Shown: positions 25,410 to 34,852 of the stretch, in pieces | How the letters are laid out: every line of letters starts with the position of its first letter | Position numbering within the stretch: position 1 is the stretch's first letter | Source: JAVJQS01 sp040218815 | GTDB taxonomy: Bacteria > Bacteroidota > Bacteroidia > Flavobacteriales_E > Vicingaceae | NCBI GenBank assembly: GCA_040218815.1 | Contig: JAVJQS010000008.1 | Location: forward strand, 124,001-188,000 | Direction: 5' to 3' | DNA: 64,000 nt | The notes under the pieces: generated by a model | The model's database searches: none | What the model was told of the DNA's origin: nothing | What the model saw: only the letters and a program-made list of their open reading frames with translations | Position numbers and translations under genes: made by a program

Positions 25410-26687
25410 ATGAAATTTATACCTTCGAGAAAGCCAACCAAACAACTTCTTAGATTCCTCGCAATGATGCTTCTGTTTGGCGCAGCGTCAACTCGACTTT
25501 CAGCTCAAGCAGAGGAGGGAGAAAAATTATTTAAAAGTTATTGTGCATCATGTCATAGCGCAGGAGCGAACCAATTGGTTGGTCCTGGTTTGGCTGGTGT
25601 TTACGATAAGTATGAGCGCGAGTGGTTGTACAAGTGGATTAAGAATTCTTCTGCTTTAATTGAATCAGGAGATGCTCAAGCTATTGCTGTTTATGAGCAA
25701 TACAATAAAGTGCTGATGCCTGCGCAGCCGGTCAACAATGAAGACATTGATGCTATACTTGATTACATAAAAGCTTATGAAGAGCAAGCTCCTGCAGCCG
25801 CAGCAGATGCTGGTGCAGCTGAGACTGCCGAAGGTCAAGTGGCGGAAGGTGAGCAGTCAACTTCTCCATATGTTATAGGGGCATTTGTTATTGCCTTTTT
25901 GATCTTAATTATCATATTAAGAAAAGTGCAGCACATCATGAAGGTGGTGGATGCAAGAGTGAAGGATGAAGAAATCCCTCGTGAAACATCTTTAGTTGAA
26001 GCGATTGGTCAGGCAATTAATGCCAATAAAACAATTGTTGGTATATTGGGAATTGTATTGCTTGTTATGGTTGCTAAGGTTGGCTGGAATGCAGCTATGG
26101 GTATTGGAGTTTACGAAGGATATGAGCCAGAGCAGCCAATTAAATTCTCGCACAAATTGCACGCTGGCGAAAATGGAATCGATTGTAATTATTGTCACTA
26201 CAGTGCAAGCTTCAGCAAGTCTGCAGGAATTCCTTCGCCAAACTTATGTATGAATTGCCATACTTACATCCAAGAAGGACCGCAGTACGGAAAAGAAGAA
26301 ATTGGAAAAATTTATGCAGCACTTGATTTTGACCCTGTTACAAAAACATACGGTCCGAATCAAAAGCCAATTAAATGGGTGAAGGTGCATAACTTGCCTG
26401 ATCACGTATACTTTAACCACTCACAGCATGTAAGTATTGGAAAAATTGCATGTCAAAAATGTCATGGCCCAGTAGAAACTTATACTGTTGGGAAGCAATG
26501 GGCGCCACTTACTATGGGATGGTGTATCAATTGCCATAGAGAAACTAAAGTGCAAATGGCAGATAACGGTTATTATGACGAAATTCATGAACGACTGCCA
26601 GAAGAATTGAAAGCACAATACTTAGAAGATGGAACAATTACAGTTTCGGAATTGGGTGGAATTGAATGTTCAAAGTGTCATTATTAA
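25410..26687 (+). CDS. actA: Alternative complex III subunit ActA with extra N-terminal cytochrome c domain
   Basis: 425 residues with six CxxCH heme c sites. A signal sequence is followed by a monoheme domain (CASCH at 45-49, methionine ligand likely in 'VLMPAQPV'), a low-complexity Ala/Glu linker, a membrane segment about 150-170 and another about 208-230, then five sites at 259 (CNYCH), 280 (CMNCH), 348 (CQKCH), 372 (CINCH) and 420 (CSKCH), the usual pentaheme ActA. It carries electrons within the quinol:cytochrome c oxidoreductase. First gene of the operon; actB follows after 27 bases. Confidence 0.92.
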   Translation: MKFIPSRKPTKQLLRFLAMMLLFGAASTRLSAQAEEGEKLFKSYCASCHSAGANQLVGPGLAGVYDKYEREWLYKWIKNSSALIESGDAQAIAVYEQYNKVLMPAQPVNNEDIDAILDYIKAYEEQAPAAAADAGAAETAEGQVAEGEQSTSPYVIGAFVIAFLILIIILRKVQHIMKVVDARVKDEEIPRETSLVEAIGQAINANKTIVGILGIVLLVMVAKVGWNAAMGIGVYEGYEPEQPIKFSHKLHAGENGIDCNYCHYSASFSKSAGIPSPNLCMNCHTYIQEGPQYGKEEIGKIYAALDFDPVTKTYGPNQKPIKWVKVHNLPDHVYFNHSQHVSIGKIACQKCHGPVETYTVGKQWAPLTMGWCINCHRETKVQMADNGYYDEIHERLPEELKAQYLEDGTITVSELGGIECSKCHY

Positions 26688-26714
26688 GATTTAACAAGAA
26701 GCAGTACTTAGCTT

Positions 26715-29700
26715 ATGTCAAATAATAAAAAATATTGGAAAGGAGTTGAAGAGTTAAAGGAAACTCAGTCTTTTCAGCAATCTAGCAATAAGGAGTTTAA
26801 TGAATATCTTCCTGCAGCCGACTTTTTAGGCGAAGAGAATTTATTAGCAGACTCTAAAACTAGTAGAAGAGACTTTTTAAAGTACTTGGGTTTTGGTGTA
26901 ACTGCAGCTTCACTTGCTGCCTGTGAAACTCCAGTTAATAAAGTAATTCCTTACGTTGTAAAAACGGATAAGATCAATCCTGGTGTTGCTAACTATTTTG
27001 CGAGCAACTATTCTGATGGTTATGACTTTTGTGATATTGTTGTAAAAACAAGAGAAGGTCGTCCAATTAAGATTGAAGGGAATAAAAAATCTTTATTTAC
27101 CAAAGGTGGAATTAACGCCAGAGTAAACTCATCAGTGCTTTCATTGTACGATGAAAAAAGATATCGTGCGCCACAAATCGCTGGTGAAGAAGTAAGCTGG
27201 TCTAAATTTGATGGTGAAGTTAAAAAGGAGCTGGAAGCTGCTATTTCAAAGGGTGGAAAAATTAGAATTCTAACAAATACCATTACAAGTCCATCTACTC
27301 TAAAATTGGTAAGCGATTTTAAAGCTGCTTACCCTGATGCAGATATTCAGCACATTACGTATGATGCTGTTTCCTTTAGTGGAATGTTAGAGGCTAACAT
27401 GGCATCATTTGGCAAAGCAAATTTACCTTCATACGATTTAACAAAAGCGAAGTCGATTGTAAGTATTGGTGCTGATTTTATGAATGATTTTCCATCATCT
27501 ATTCAATTGACCAACCAATATGCTAAGGGAAGAAATCCTGAGAAAGGATGGATGTCTAAGCACTTTCAATTTGAGAGTAGTCTTTCTTTAAGCGGTTCTA
27601 ATGCTGATGTAAGAATTCCAATTAAGCCTTCAGAGCAAGGGAAAATTGCCATTGACTTATATAACTATATCACTGGAAAAGGTGGAAGTGCCTCTGCAAA
27701 AGTAAAAAAGGCAGGAGATCATTTGTTAGCGAATAAAGGTGCTTCAATTGTTTTAGCTGGAGCAAACGATAAAAATATTCAGTTGGTTGTGAATGCAATC
27801 AATCAAGAGTTAAATAACTACGGTAAGACCTTAGACATCAACAATCCTAATTTCTTGAAAAAGGGAATGGATGCTAAAGTTGCTGCTTTGGTTAAAGAAA
27901 TGAACGACGGTTCGGTTGATGCTTTATTAGTAAGCGATGTAGATCCAGTTTATTCTATGCCAAAAAGCATGAATTTTGAAGCGGCAATGGCAAAGGTGAA
28001 AACCACTGTTGCTTTTGCTTCTAGACCAACTGCAACTTCACAAAAAGCAAAATATATTGCAGCTGCAAATCATTATTTAGAAGCATGGAATGATGCAAAT
28101 CCTCAAGCAGGACATTATTCTTTAGCACAGCCAACGATCAACCCATTGTTCGATACACGTCAAATGCAAGATTGCTTGATGAATTGGATGGGATCTAGCG
28201 AAAGCTATTATGAATACATCCGAAAAAATTGGGAAGCTACTGCATTTAAAATGCAATCGAAATCAGTATTCTTTGATGATTTCTGGAATAACTGTCTACA
28301 CGAAGGGTTTTTTGCTGGAAAGCAAGCTCCTGCTGTATCTGATGACTCAAGTGAGGAGTCAGAAGCTTCTGTGAACGGAACTGCAAGTGTTGCTAGTGCA
28401 ATTGCTGCTATAGGAAAAGCTAAAACTGGAGATTGGGAATTAGAATTTTATTCTAAAGTTGGTATTGGAGATGGAAAGCAGGCACACAATCCTTGGTTAC
28501 AAGAATTGCCAGATCCGATTTCAAAAATGACTTGGGATAACTACTTGGCAATGAATCCAGGTGATGCTAAAGAGCTTGGTTTTGCAACAGAGTATGGCGA
28601 GCAAAAAAATGCAGATACAGTTAACTTAACAGTTAACGGAGTAGTTTATGAAAACGTTCCAGTTATTGCACAGCCGGGCCAAGTAAAAGGAACTTTAAGT
28701 GTTGCTTTAGGTTACGGACAGGCAATTGGAAAACAAAATGAAATTATAGGGTTTAACTTCTATCCAGCTCAAAATGCTGGTGAAACTTACTCTTCAAGTG
28801 TTTCTTTCGAAGCTACTGGTAATGACTATCAAGTAGCGACTACTCAAACCCACCAAACAGTGATGGGTAGAACTTCAGTAGTTCGTGAAACTAATTTCGA
28901 TACCTATAAAAATTCAGATAAAGACGCTTATAACCCTGCACACATCTTGGCCACACATGATGGTCCAATGAATGTGAATGATGTAGATTTATGGGCAAAA
29001 CATCCTGTTGCTTCAGCTGGTCACCACTGGGGTATGAGCATCGATTTAAATTCATGCATTGGATGTGGTTCTTGTGTTACTTCTTGCAATTCAGAAAACA
29101 ACGTTCCAGTTGTAGGAAAAGACGAGGTACGCAGATCAAGAGAAATGCATTGGATGCGAATTGACCGATACTTTAGCAGTGCTGAAGAAAGTGTTGAGGA
29201 GTCAGAAAGAAGCTACGGTAAAATGGAGAATCCGGAAGACAACCCAATGGTTGTTCATCAGCCAATGATGTGTCAGCACTGTAACCATGCACCATGTGAA
29301 ACGGTTTGTCCGGTTGCTGCTACAACACATAGTAACGAAGGGATTAACCAAATGACATACAACCGTTGTATTGGAACGAGATATTGTGCAAACAACTGCC
29401 CTTATAAAGTTCGTCGATTCAACTGGTTTAGTTACCAAAATCTGGATAAGTTTGCCGACCTTAATCCATCGCAAGATGATTTAGGAAGAATGGTTCTAAA
29501 CCCAGATGTAACGGTAAGAGCGAGAGGGGTAATGGAGAAGTGCAGCCTTTGTGTTCAGCGTATTCAAACTGGAAAGTTAGACGCTAAAAAAGAAGGTAGA
29601 CCAGTTCAAGATGGAGACATTCAAACAGCATGTGCTTCAGCTTGTCCGACAAATGCCATCACTTTTGGAGATTTAAATGATAAATCAAGTGAAGTATTGG

Positions 29701-29807
29701 CTGCAACACAGTCGAACAGAGCCTACAGAGTTATTGAAGAAGTTGGGACACAAGCAAATGTGTATTACCAAGTGAAAGTGAGAAACACAGAAACGAATAT
29801 TGCTTAA
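26715..29807 (+). CDS. actB: Alternative complex III subunit ActB, iron-sulfur / molybdopterin-oxidoreductase-like
   Basis: 1030 residues. A twin-arginine motif 'SRRDFLKYLG' and a following 'LAAC' suggest Tat export and possibly lipid anchoring at that cysteine. The middle (about 80-740) resembles a molybdopterin oxidoreductase; in characterised ACIII this part has no molybdenum cofactor. The C-terminal part has the four Fe-S cluster motifs, starting at C781 ('CIGCGSCVTSCN'), C853 ('CQHCNHAPCETVCP'), C885 ('CIGTRYCANNCP') and C943/C973 ('CSLCVQRI', 'CASACPTNAI'). It takes electrons from quinol and passes them to the hemes of ActA. Confidence 0.95.
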   Translation: MSNNKKYWKGVEELKETQSFQQSSNKEFNEYLPAADFLGEENLLADSKTSRRDFLKYLGFGVTAASLAACETPVNKVIPYVVKTDKINPGVANYFASNYSDGYDFCDIVVKTREGRPIKIEGNKKSLFTKGGINARVNSSVLSLYDEKRYRAPQIAGEEVSWSKFDGEVKKELEAAISKGGKIRILTNTITSPSTLKLVSDFKAAYPDADIQHITYDAVSFSGMLEANMASFGKANLPSYDLTKAKSIVSIGADFMNDFPSSIQLTNQYAKGRNPEKGWMSKHFQFESSLSLSGSNADVRIPIKPSEQGKIAIDLYNYITGKGGSASAKVKKAGDHLLANKGASIVLAGANDKNIQLVVNAINQELNNYGKTLDINNPNFLKKGMDAKVAALVKEMNDGSVDALLVSDVDPVYSMPKSMNFEAAMAKVKTTVAFASRPTATSQKAKYIAAANHYLEAWNDANPQAGHYSLAQPTINPLFDTRQMQDCLMNWMGSSESYYEYIRKNWEATAFKMQSKSVFFDDFWNNCLHEGFFAGKQAPAVSDDSSEESEASVNGTASVASAIAAIGKAKTGDWELEFYSKVGIGDGKQAHNPWLQELPDPISKMTWDNYLAMNPGDAKELGFATEYGEQKNADTVNLTVNGVVYENVPVIAQPGQVKGTLSVALGYGQAIGKQNEIIGFNFYPAQNAGETYSSSVSFEATGNDYQVATTQTHQTVMGRTSVVRETNFDTYKNSDKDAYNPAHILATHDGPMNVNDVDLWAKHPVASAGHHWGMSIDLNSCIGCGSCVTSCNSENNVPVVGKDEVRRSREMHWMRIDRYFSSAEESVEESERSYGKMENPEDNPMVVHQPMMCQHCNHAPCETVCPVAATTHSNEGINQMTYNRCIGTRYCANNCPYKVRRFNWFSYQNLDKFADLNPSQDDLGRMVLNPDVTVRARGVMEKCSLCVQRIQTGKLDAKKEGRPVQDGDIQTACASACPTNAITFGDLNDKSSEVLAATQSNRAYRVIEEVGTQANVYYQVKVRNTETNIA

Positions 29808-29818
29808 AACAAGATAGA

Positions 29819-31198
29819 ATGCATCAAGAAGCAGCGATAAGAGAACCTTTAATATTAGGAGAAAAGACCTACGGTGAGATTACTGATGATGTGATGGCGT
29901 CCGTGGTTGGCAAAGCCAGCAAATCATGGTGGATTGCATTTGGAATTTCAGCCGTAATGGCCCTTTGGGGAGTTGGTTGTATTTTATACTTATTAGGAAC
30001 AGGTGTTGGAACTTGGGGTTTGAACAAAACCGTAGGTTGGGCTTGGGACATTACTAACTTCGTTTGGTGGGTAGGTATTGGTCACGCGGGAACATTAATT
30101 TCTGCAGTACTTCTTTTGTTTAGACAAAAATGGAGAATGGCCATTAACCGTTCTGCTGAAGCAATGACAATTTTTGCCGTTATGATGGCTGCAGTATGGC
30201 CTGGAATTCACATGGGTAGAATTTGGTTAGCCTATTTTGTATTCCCTCTTCCAAACCAGTTTGGATCTTTATGGGTGAACTTTAACTCTCCATTATTATG
30301 GGATGTATTTGCAATTAGTACTTATTTCTCAGTTTCTTTAGTATTCTGGTACATTGGATTAATTCCTGACTTTGCAACAATACGTGATAAAGTAACCCAA
30401 GCAGTTCCTAAAAAAGTTTATAGCTTGTTGAGCTTTGGCTGGACAGGAAATGCAAAAGCTTGGAATAGATTTGAAGAAATTTCATTGGTGTTGGCAGGAT
30501 TGGCAACTCCATTAGTATTTTCGGTTCACTCCATTGTAAGTATGGATTTTGCTACTTCTGTAATACCAGGATGGCACACTACAATTTTCCCTCCATACTT
30601 CGTTTCTGGTGCTGTATTTTCAGGATTTGCTATGGTGCAAACCTTGTTGATCATCATGCGGAAAGTAATGCATCTTGAAAATTACATTACAAGAAAGCAT
30701 ATCGAGTACATGAATATTGTAATTATTGTTACGGGTTCTATAGTAGGTGTTGCTTACTTAACTGAGCTTTTCATCTCATGGTACTCTGGAGTTGAGTATG
30801 AAGCTTATGCTTTCATCAACAGAGCAACTGGACCATACTGGTGGGCATATTGGGCCATGATGACCTGTAATGTGATATCACCACAAGTATTCTGGTTTAA
30901 AAAATTAAGAACAAACATTATGTTTACCTTCTTCATGTCAATTGTAGTAAACATTGGAATGTGGTTTGAACGATTTGTAATTATTGTAACCTCATTGCAC
31001 CGAGACTACTTGCCATCAAGTTGGACCATGTTTCACCCAACCTTCGTAGATATTGGATGTTTCATTGGAACCATTGGAATATTTTTCGTTCTGTTTTTAT
31101 TGTTTGCTAGATTCTTCCCGGTATTGCCGTTGAATGAGCTGAAAACAATTCTGAAATCTTCAGGAGAGCAGTACAAAACTAAAGTTGAAGAACATTAA
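29819..31198 (+). CDS. actC: Alternative complex III subunit ActC, NrfD-like membrane protein
   Basis: 459 residues with about ten membrane helices, of the NrfD/PsrC family. Family features include 'WDITNFVWWVGIGHAGTLISA', 'AVWPGIHMGR', 'SVHSIVSMDFATSVIPGWHTT' and 'PPYFVSGAVFSGFAMV'. It holds the quinol-oxidising site in the membrane next to the Fe-S domain of ActB. It starts 11 bases after actB, and actD begins within or just after its last codons. ActF downstream is its shorter paralogue. Confidence 0.95.
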   Translation: MHQEAAIREPLILGEKTYGEITDDVMASVVGKASKSWWIAFGISAVMALWGVGCILYLLGTGVGTWGLNKTVGWAWDITNFVWWVGIGHAGTLISAVLLLFRQKWRMAINRSAEAMTIFAVMMAAVWPGIHMGRIWLAYFVFPLPNQFGSLWVNFNSPLLWDVFAISTYFSVSLVFWYIGLIPDFATIRDKVTQAVPKKVYSLLSFGWTGNAKAWNRFEEISLVLAGLATPLVFSVHSIVSMDFATSVIPGWHTTIFPPYFVSGAVFSGFAMVQTLLIIMRKVMHLENYITRKHIEYMNIVIIVTGSIVGVAYLTELFISWYSGVEYEAYAFINRATGPYWWAYWAMMTCNVISPQVFWFKKLRTNIMFTFFMSIVVNIGMWFERFVIIVTSLHRDYLPSSWTMFHPTFVDIGCFIGTIGIFFVLFLLFARFFPVLPLNELKTILKSSGEQYKTKVEEH

Positions 31199-31211
31199 TA
31201 TAGATTCTGAA

Positions 31212-31739
31212 ATGACTGATAATAAAACAATATACGCCACTTACGACGATGATATGGTGCTTTTAGCAGGAGCTAAGGAGCTAGTATCAAATGGAGTTTA
31301 TATTAGAGATGTGTTTTCTCCATTTCCAATTCACGGACTTGATCCAGTAATTGGCATTAAGCAAACTAGATTGGCCATTTGTGCCTTCATTTACGGATTG
31401 ATTGGACTTACTTTGGCATTGTGTGGAATGTACTATTTCATGATTGTTGATTGGCCAATGAATATCGGTGGTAAGCCAAATGATTTCTTTTACCAAAATA
31501 TTCCAGCATTTGTGCCAATATCTTTTGAGTTTACCGTATTGTTGGCAGCTCACGGAATGGCACTAACCTATTTTATCAGAAACTGGACCTTGCCTGGAGT
31601 TAAACCAAGAAATCCGTACCCTTATACAACAGATGATAAGTTTGTGATGGAAATTCACCCATCTGATAGTGGAATAACGGTTGATGAATTGACAGAAAAG
31701 TTAAAAACAACAGGATCGATTTTAATTGAAGAAAGATAA
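31212..31739 (+). CDS. actD: Alternative complex III subunit ActD (DUF3341)
   Basis: About 175 residues. It begins with a soluble part containing 'DDDMVLLAGAKELVSNGVYI' and 'VFSPFPIHGLDPVIGIKQTRL', then two membrane helices (about 65-90 and 110-130), the DUF3341/ActD layout. It is a structural subunit of the complex. I chose ATG 31212; an in-frame start at 31185 would overlap actC by 14 bases and adds nine residues (MKNINIDSE). Confidence 0.92.
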   Translation: MTDNKTIYATYDDDMVLLAGAKELVSNGVYIRDVFSPFPIHGLDPVIGIKQTRLAICAFIYGLIGLTLALCGMYYFMIVDWPMNIGGKPNDFFYQNIPAFVPISFEFTVLLAAHGMALTYFIRNWTLPGVKPRNPYPYTTDDKFVMEIHPSDSGITVDELTEKLKTTGSILIEER

Positions 31740-31756
31740 CGGGATAAATTAGTTCG

Positions 31757-32449
31757 ATGAAAAATAAAAAATATACATTACTTAGTGCCTTATTCGCAGT
31801 TTTACTGACGTCTATCGTGCTATCTTCTTGCAAAGATTCTCAAAGCCCTGGAGTGGAATACATGCCAGACATGTATCGTTCACCGGCAATTGAAGCTTAT
31901 GTTGATTATGAGTTTCCTGATTCAGCAACTTCTTTGCAAACACCAGAAAATTCAATTCCAAGAGGTTATTTGCCTTATGCCTATCCGAACACCAATGAAG
32001 GATACGAAGCTGCTGGAAAGAATTTGAGTAACCCATATCAAGTGAATGAGCAAATGATTAAGGAAGGACAGCAACTTTATGCATCCTTTTGTGCGCATTG
32101 TCATGGAAAAGCTGGAAAGGGAGAAGGCTCCATTCAAAATGCTATTTATGGTGCAGTTCCTTCATATGCTGATGAAACTCCAAATAGAAGAGGAAATCGC
32201 TCGATGAGTGAATTGAAAGCAGGACACATATACCACACTATCATGTATGGATTAAATGCAATGGGTCCTCACTCTAGCTTAATCCGTGAGCAAGATCGTT
32301 GGAAAATTGTGGCTTACGTTCAAACCTTGCAAGGAAACGACGAAGCAAAAGAAGAGACTGCTGAAGCAACTGAAGAAAATACAAATTCAGAAGGAACAAA
32401 TGAAGAGGCAGCAGCTAGTGAAGAAAGTGAAGAAGCAGCAAGTTTGTAA
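31757..32449 (+). CDS. actE: Alternative complex III subunit ActE, monoheme cytochrome c lipoprotein
   Basis: 230 residues. A lipobox 'SIVLSSC' (C25) indicates a lipid-anchored periplasmic protein. One heme site CAHCH lies at 112-116 ('FCAHCHGKAGKGEG'), with a likely methionine ligand in 'YGLNAMGPHSSL'. The C-terminal 35 residues are an acidic Glu/Ala/Thr tail of low complexity. It probably hands electrons to the oxidase encoded at the end of this operon. Eighteen bases separate it from actD. Confidence 0.93.
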   Translation: MKNKKYTLLSALFAVLLTSIVLSSCKDSQSPGVEYMPDMYRSPAIEAYVDYEFPDSATSLQTPENSIPRGYLPYAYPNTNEGYEAAGKNLSNPYQVNEQMIKEGQQLYASFCAHCHGKAGKGEGSIQNAIYGAVPSYADETPNRRGNRSMSELKAGHIYHTIMYGLNAMGPHSSLIREQDRWKIVAYVQTLQGNDEAKEETAEATEENTNSEGTNEEAAASEESEEAASL

Positions 32450-32473
32450 TTAAAACGAAGAAAAAAAGAAGAA

Positions 32474-33733
32474 ATGGATTTTATTTTTACAAAAAAGGCA
32501 AAACTTATCTTTTCAATATTTATGTTGATTGGAGTAGTTGCTATGGCCTTAGGATACACGGAAGATCATGACCGTTTTTGGGCAAACTTCTTTGTCAACG
32601 GATTCTTTTACTTTGCTATTAGTTTAGGGGCACTATTTTTCTTGGCCTTGCAATACGCAACTGAAGCCAGTTACATGGTAGCACTCAAAAGAGTTATTGA
32701 AGGGATTTCTCAATATATTTTTGTTGGTGCTGGTATCTTAATTGTGTTTTTTGCAGCAGGTTCTTTTCACTTGCACCACATCTACCACTGGATGGATCTT
32801 TCTGTAATGTTTGAATATGTAATGGAGGCAACCATTGATTCTGCTCATCCTGAATATGTTCAAGAAGCTACTGAAGGAGCGATAAAAAATAAAGATTATG
32901 ATGAAATCATGGGCGGTAAATACGCCTACTTAAACCTGCCTTTCTTTTGGATAAGAACTATAGTTTACTTAGGTGTATGGTGCTTTTTTGCTTACTTATT
33001 TAGAAAGCGTTCATTAGAAGAAGATAGAATCGGTGGAACAAAGCTGCATTTTAAAAACATGACTTCAGCTGCCATTTTCTTGGTATTCTTCGCCTTTACT
33101 TCATCTACAGCATCTTGGGATTGGATTATGTCAATAGACACGCACTGGTTTAGCACCTTGTTTGGCTGGTACGTATTCTCAGGAATGTGGGTAAGCTTTA
33201 TGATTTTCTTTGTTTTAATCACTATCTGGTTAAAAAACAAAGGTTATTTACCACATGTAAATAAAAGTCACATTCACGATGCAGCAAAGTGGATGTTTGC
33301 CATTAGCTTTTTGTGGACCTACTTATGGTTTTCACAGTTTATGCTCATTTGGTACTCTAATATTCCTGAAGAGGTAACTTATTACATTACTAGAATACAT
33401 GATTTTAAGTGGTTGTTTTTTGGATTATTCTTTACTAACTTCTTGTTTCCAATGGTGATTTTGATTGCTAGAGATGCAAAACGTCAAGTAGGGTATCTAA
33501 TTACAGTTGGGTGTATTATTTTCTTAGGACATTGGCTTGATGTATACATGATGGTAATACCTGGAAGTATAGGTCACGAGGATTTAGGTCTTTCTGAAAT
33601 ACTAACAACTATTGGAATGTTCTTAGGGTTTTTAGGACTTTTCTTATTTGTTGTGTTCAGAGCTTTTTCTAAAGCACCAATGACAGTAGAAAATCATCCA
33701 TTTTTGGAAGAAAGTAAACATTTACATATCTAA
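32474..33733 (+). CDS. actF: Alternative complex III subunit ActF, NrfD-like membrane protein
   Basis: 419 residues with about ten membrane helices, the shorter NrfD-like paralogue of ActC. Typical segments are 'VGAGILIVFFAAGSFHLHHIYHW', split by its charged middle loop, 'SSTASWDWIMSIDTHWFSTLFGWYVFSG' in part, and 'GHWLDVYMMVIPG'. It forms the second membrane core of the complex and has been proposed to take part in proton movement. The gene keeps the canonical actABCDEF order and is followed after 13 bases by the oxidase subunit II gene. Confidence 0.94.
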   Translation: MDFIFTKKAKLIFSIFMLIGVVAMALGYTEDHDRFWANFFVNGFFYFAISLGALFFLALQYATEASYMVALKRVIEGISQYIFVGAGILIVFFAAGSFHLHHIYHWMDLSVMFEYVMEATIDSAHPEYVQEATEGAIKNKDYDEIMGGKYAYLNLPFFWIRTIVYLGVWCFFAYLFRKRSLEEDRIGGTKLHFKNMTSAAIFLVFFAFTSSTASWDWIMSIDTHWFSTLFGWYVFSGMWVSFMIFFVLITIWLKNKGYLPHVNKSHIHDAAKWMFAISFLWTYLWFSQFMLIWYSNIPEEVTYYITRIHDFKWLFFGLFFTNFLFPMVILIARDAKRQVGYLITVGCIIFLGHWLDVYMMVIPGSIGHEDLGLSEILTTIGMFLGFLGLFLFVVFRAFSKAPMTVENHPFLEESKHLHI

Positions 33734-33746
33734 AGAATAGAATATA

Positions 33747-34829
33747 ATGATGGATTTGTTGATCATAGTAGCCGTAATTCTTGGAATAATAGCCATTTCA
33801 AAAATTGTGAGCGTTTTGGAGTTGGTAGGGAAAGCCAAGGGAGAAAACTCCTATAATGTTACGGAAAGAGAAAATCGCTTTCAAGCACGATTAATGCCTA
33901 TTTTCTTAATTGCGTATTTCGCATTTATTATTTGGCAATTAGTAGCTTGGGGTGATCGAATGTTGCCAGTTTCGGCGTCAGAGCATGGAGTTATCATTGA
34001 TAACCTGATGAAAACAACATGGATAATAATTACACCAGTGTTTATCATCACACATATTTTGTTGTTCTACTTCGCATGGAAGTATGCTTACGATAAGAAC
34101 AGAAAAGCACAGTTTTTTGCGCATAGCAATAAATTAGAGATGTTATGGACTGCAATTCCTGCTTTGGTACTGTTAATTCTTATTCTTTACGGACTAAGTA
34201 TCTGGAATGATGTAATGGAGCCATTAACAGCTGAAGATGATCCAGTGGAAATTGAATTGTATGCAAGACAGTTTGACTGGACGGCAAGATACCCTGGTGA
34301 AGATAAAAAATTTGGAGATGCTGGTGTTCGTTTTATCGAAGGAACTAACTTTTTAGGTATGGATTCTACCGACCAAGACGGTTGGGATGATAAATATGTA
34401 AAAGCTGAATTTCACTTGCCAGTGAATAAGCCGGTTCAATTTTACTTTAGAGCGCAAGATGTTATACACAGTGCTTTTATGCCTCACTTTAGAGCTCAAA
34501 TGAACTGTGTTCCAGGTATGGTAACTCGTTTTAATTTTGTGCCTTCTAAAACAACAGAGGAGATGCGGGAAATAACAGGGAATCCAGAGTTTAATTACTA
34601 TTTATTGTGTAATAAAATTTGTGGAGCAGCGCATTATAATATGAAAATGGAAATAATCGTTGAAAGTGAAGAAGATTATAATGCCTGGATTAGTGAACAA
34701 AAACCCTTTTTAGCAGTTGAAGGAATGAAAGAATCTGAAAAGGAATCTGTTCCTGCTGAAAAGATGGAGTCAGACTCCACCCAAACTGAAAATGGAGAAA
34801 ATAGCCAACTTTCAGTGTTAAAAAATTAG
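33747..34829 (+). CDS. ctaC: Cytochrome c oxidase subunit II
   Basis: 360 residues with a short N-terminal helix, two further membrane helices (about 45-70 and 90-115) and a periplasmic CuA domain. The CuA ligands are the histidine in 'HSAFMPHFRAQ' and the cluster C-x3-C-x3-H-x2-M in 'CNKICGAAHYNM'. The position that is Glu in most oxidases (CxExC) is Lys here. The C-terminus is a low-complexity Glu/Ser tail without a fused cytochrome c domain, so electrons must come from ActE or another carrier. It follows actF closely and precedes subunit I. Confidence 0.95.
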   Translation: MMDLLIIVAVILGIIAISKIVSVLELVGKAKGENSYNVTERENRFQARLMPIFLIAYFAFIIWQLVAWGDRMLPVSASEHGVIIDNLMKTTWIIITPVFIITHILLFYFAWKYAYDKNRKAQFFAHSNKLEMLWTAIPALVLLILILYGLSIWNDVMEPLTAEDDPVEIELYARQFDWTARYPGEDKKFGDAGVRFIEGTNFLGMDSTDQDGWDDKYVKAEFHLPVNKPVQFYFRAQDVIHSAFMPHFRAQMNCVPGMVTRFNFVPSKTTEEMREITGNPEFNYYLLCNKICGAAHYNMKMEIIVESEEDYNAWISEQKPFLAVEGMKESEKESVPAEKMESDSTQTENGENSQLSVLKN

Positions 34830-34852
34830 TTAAGATTTAAAAAATTAGGATA

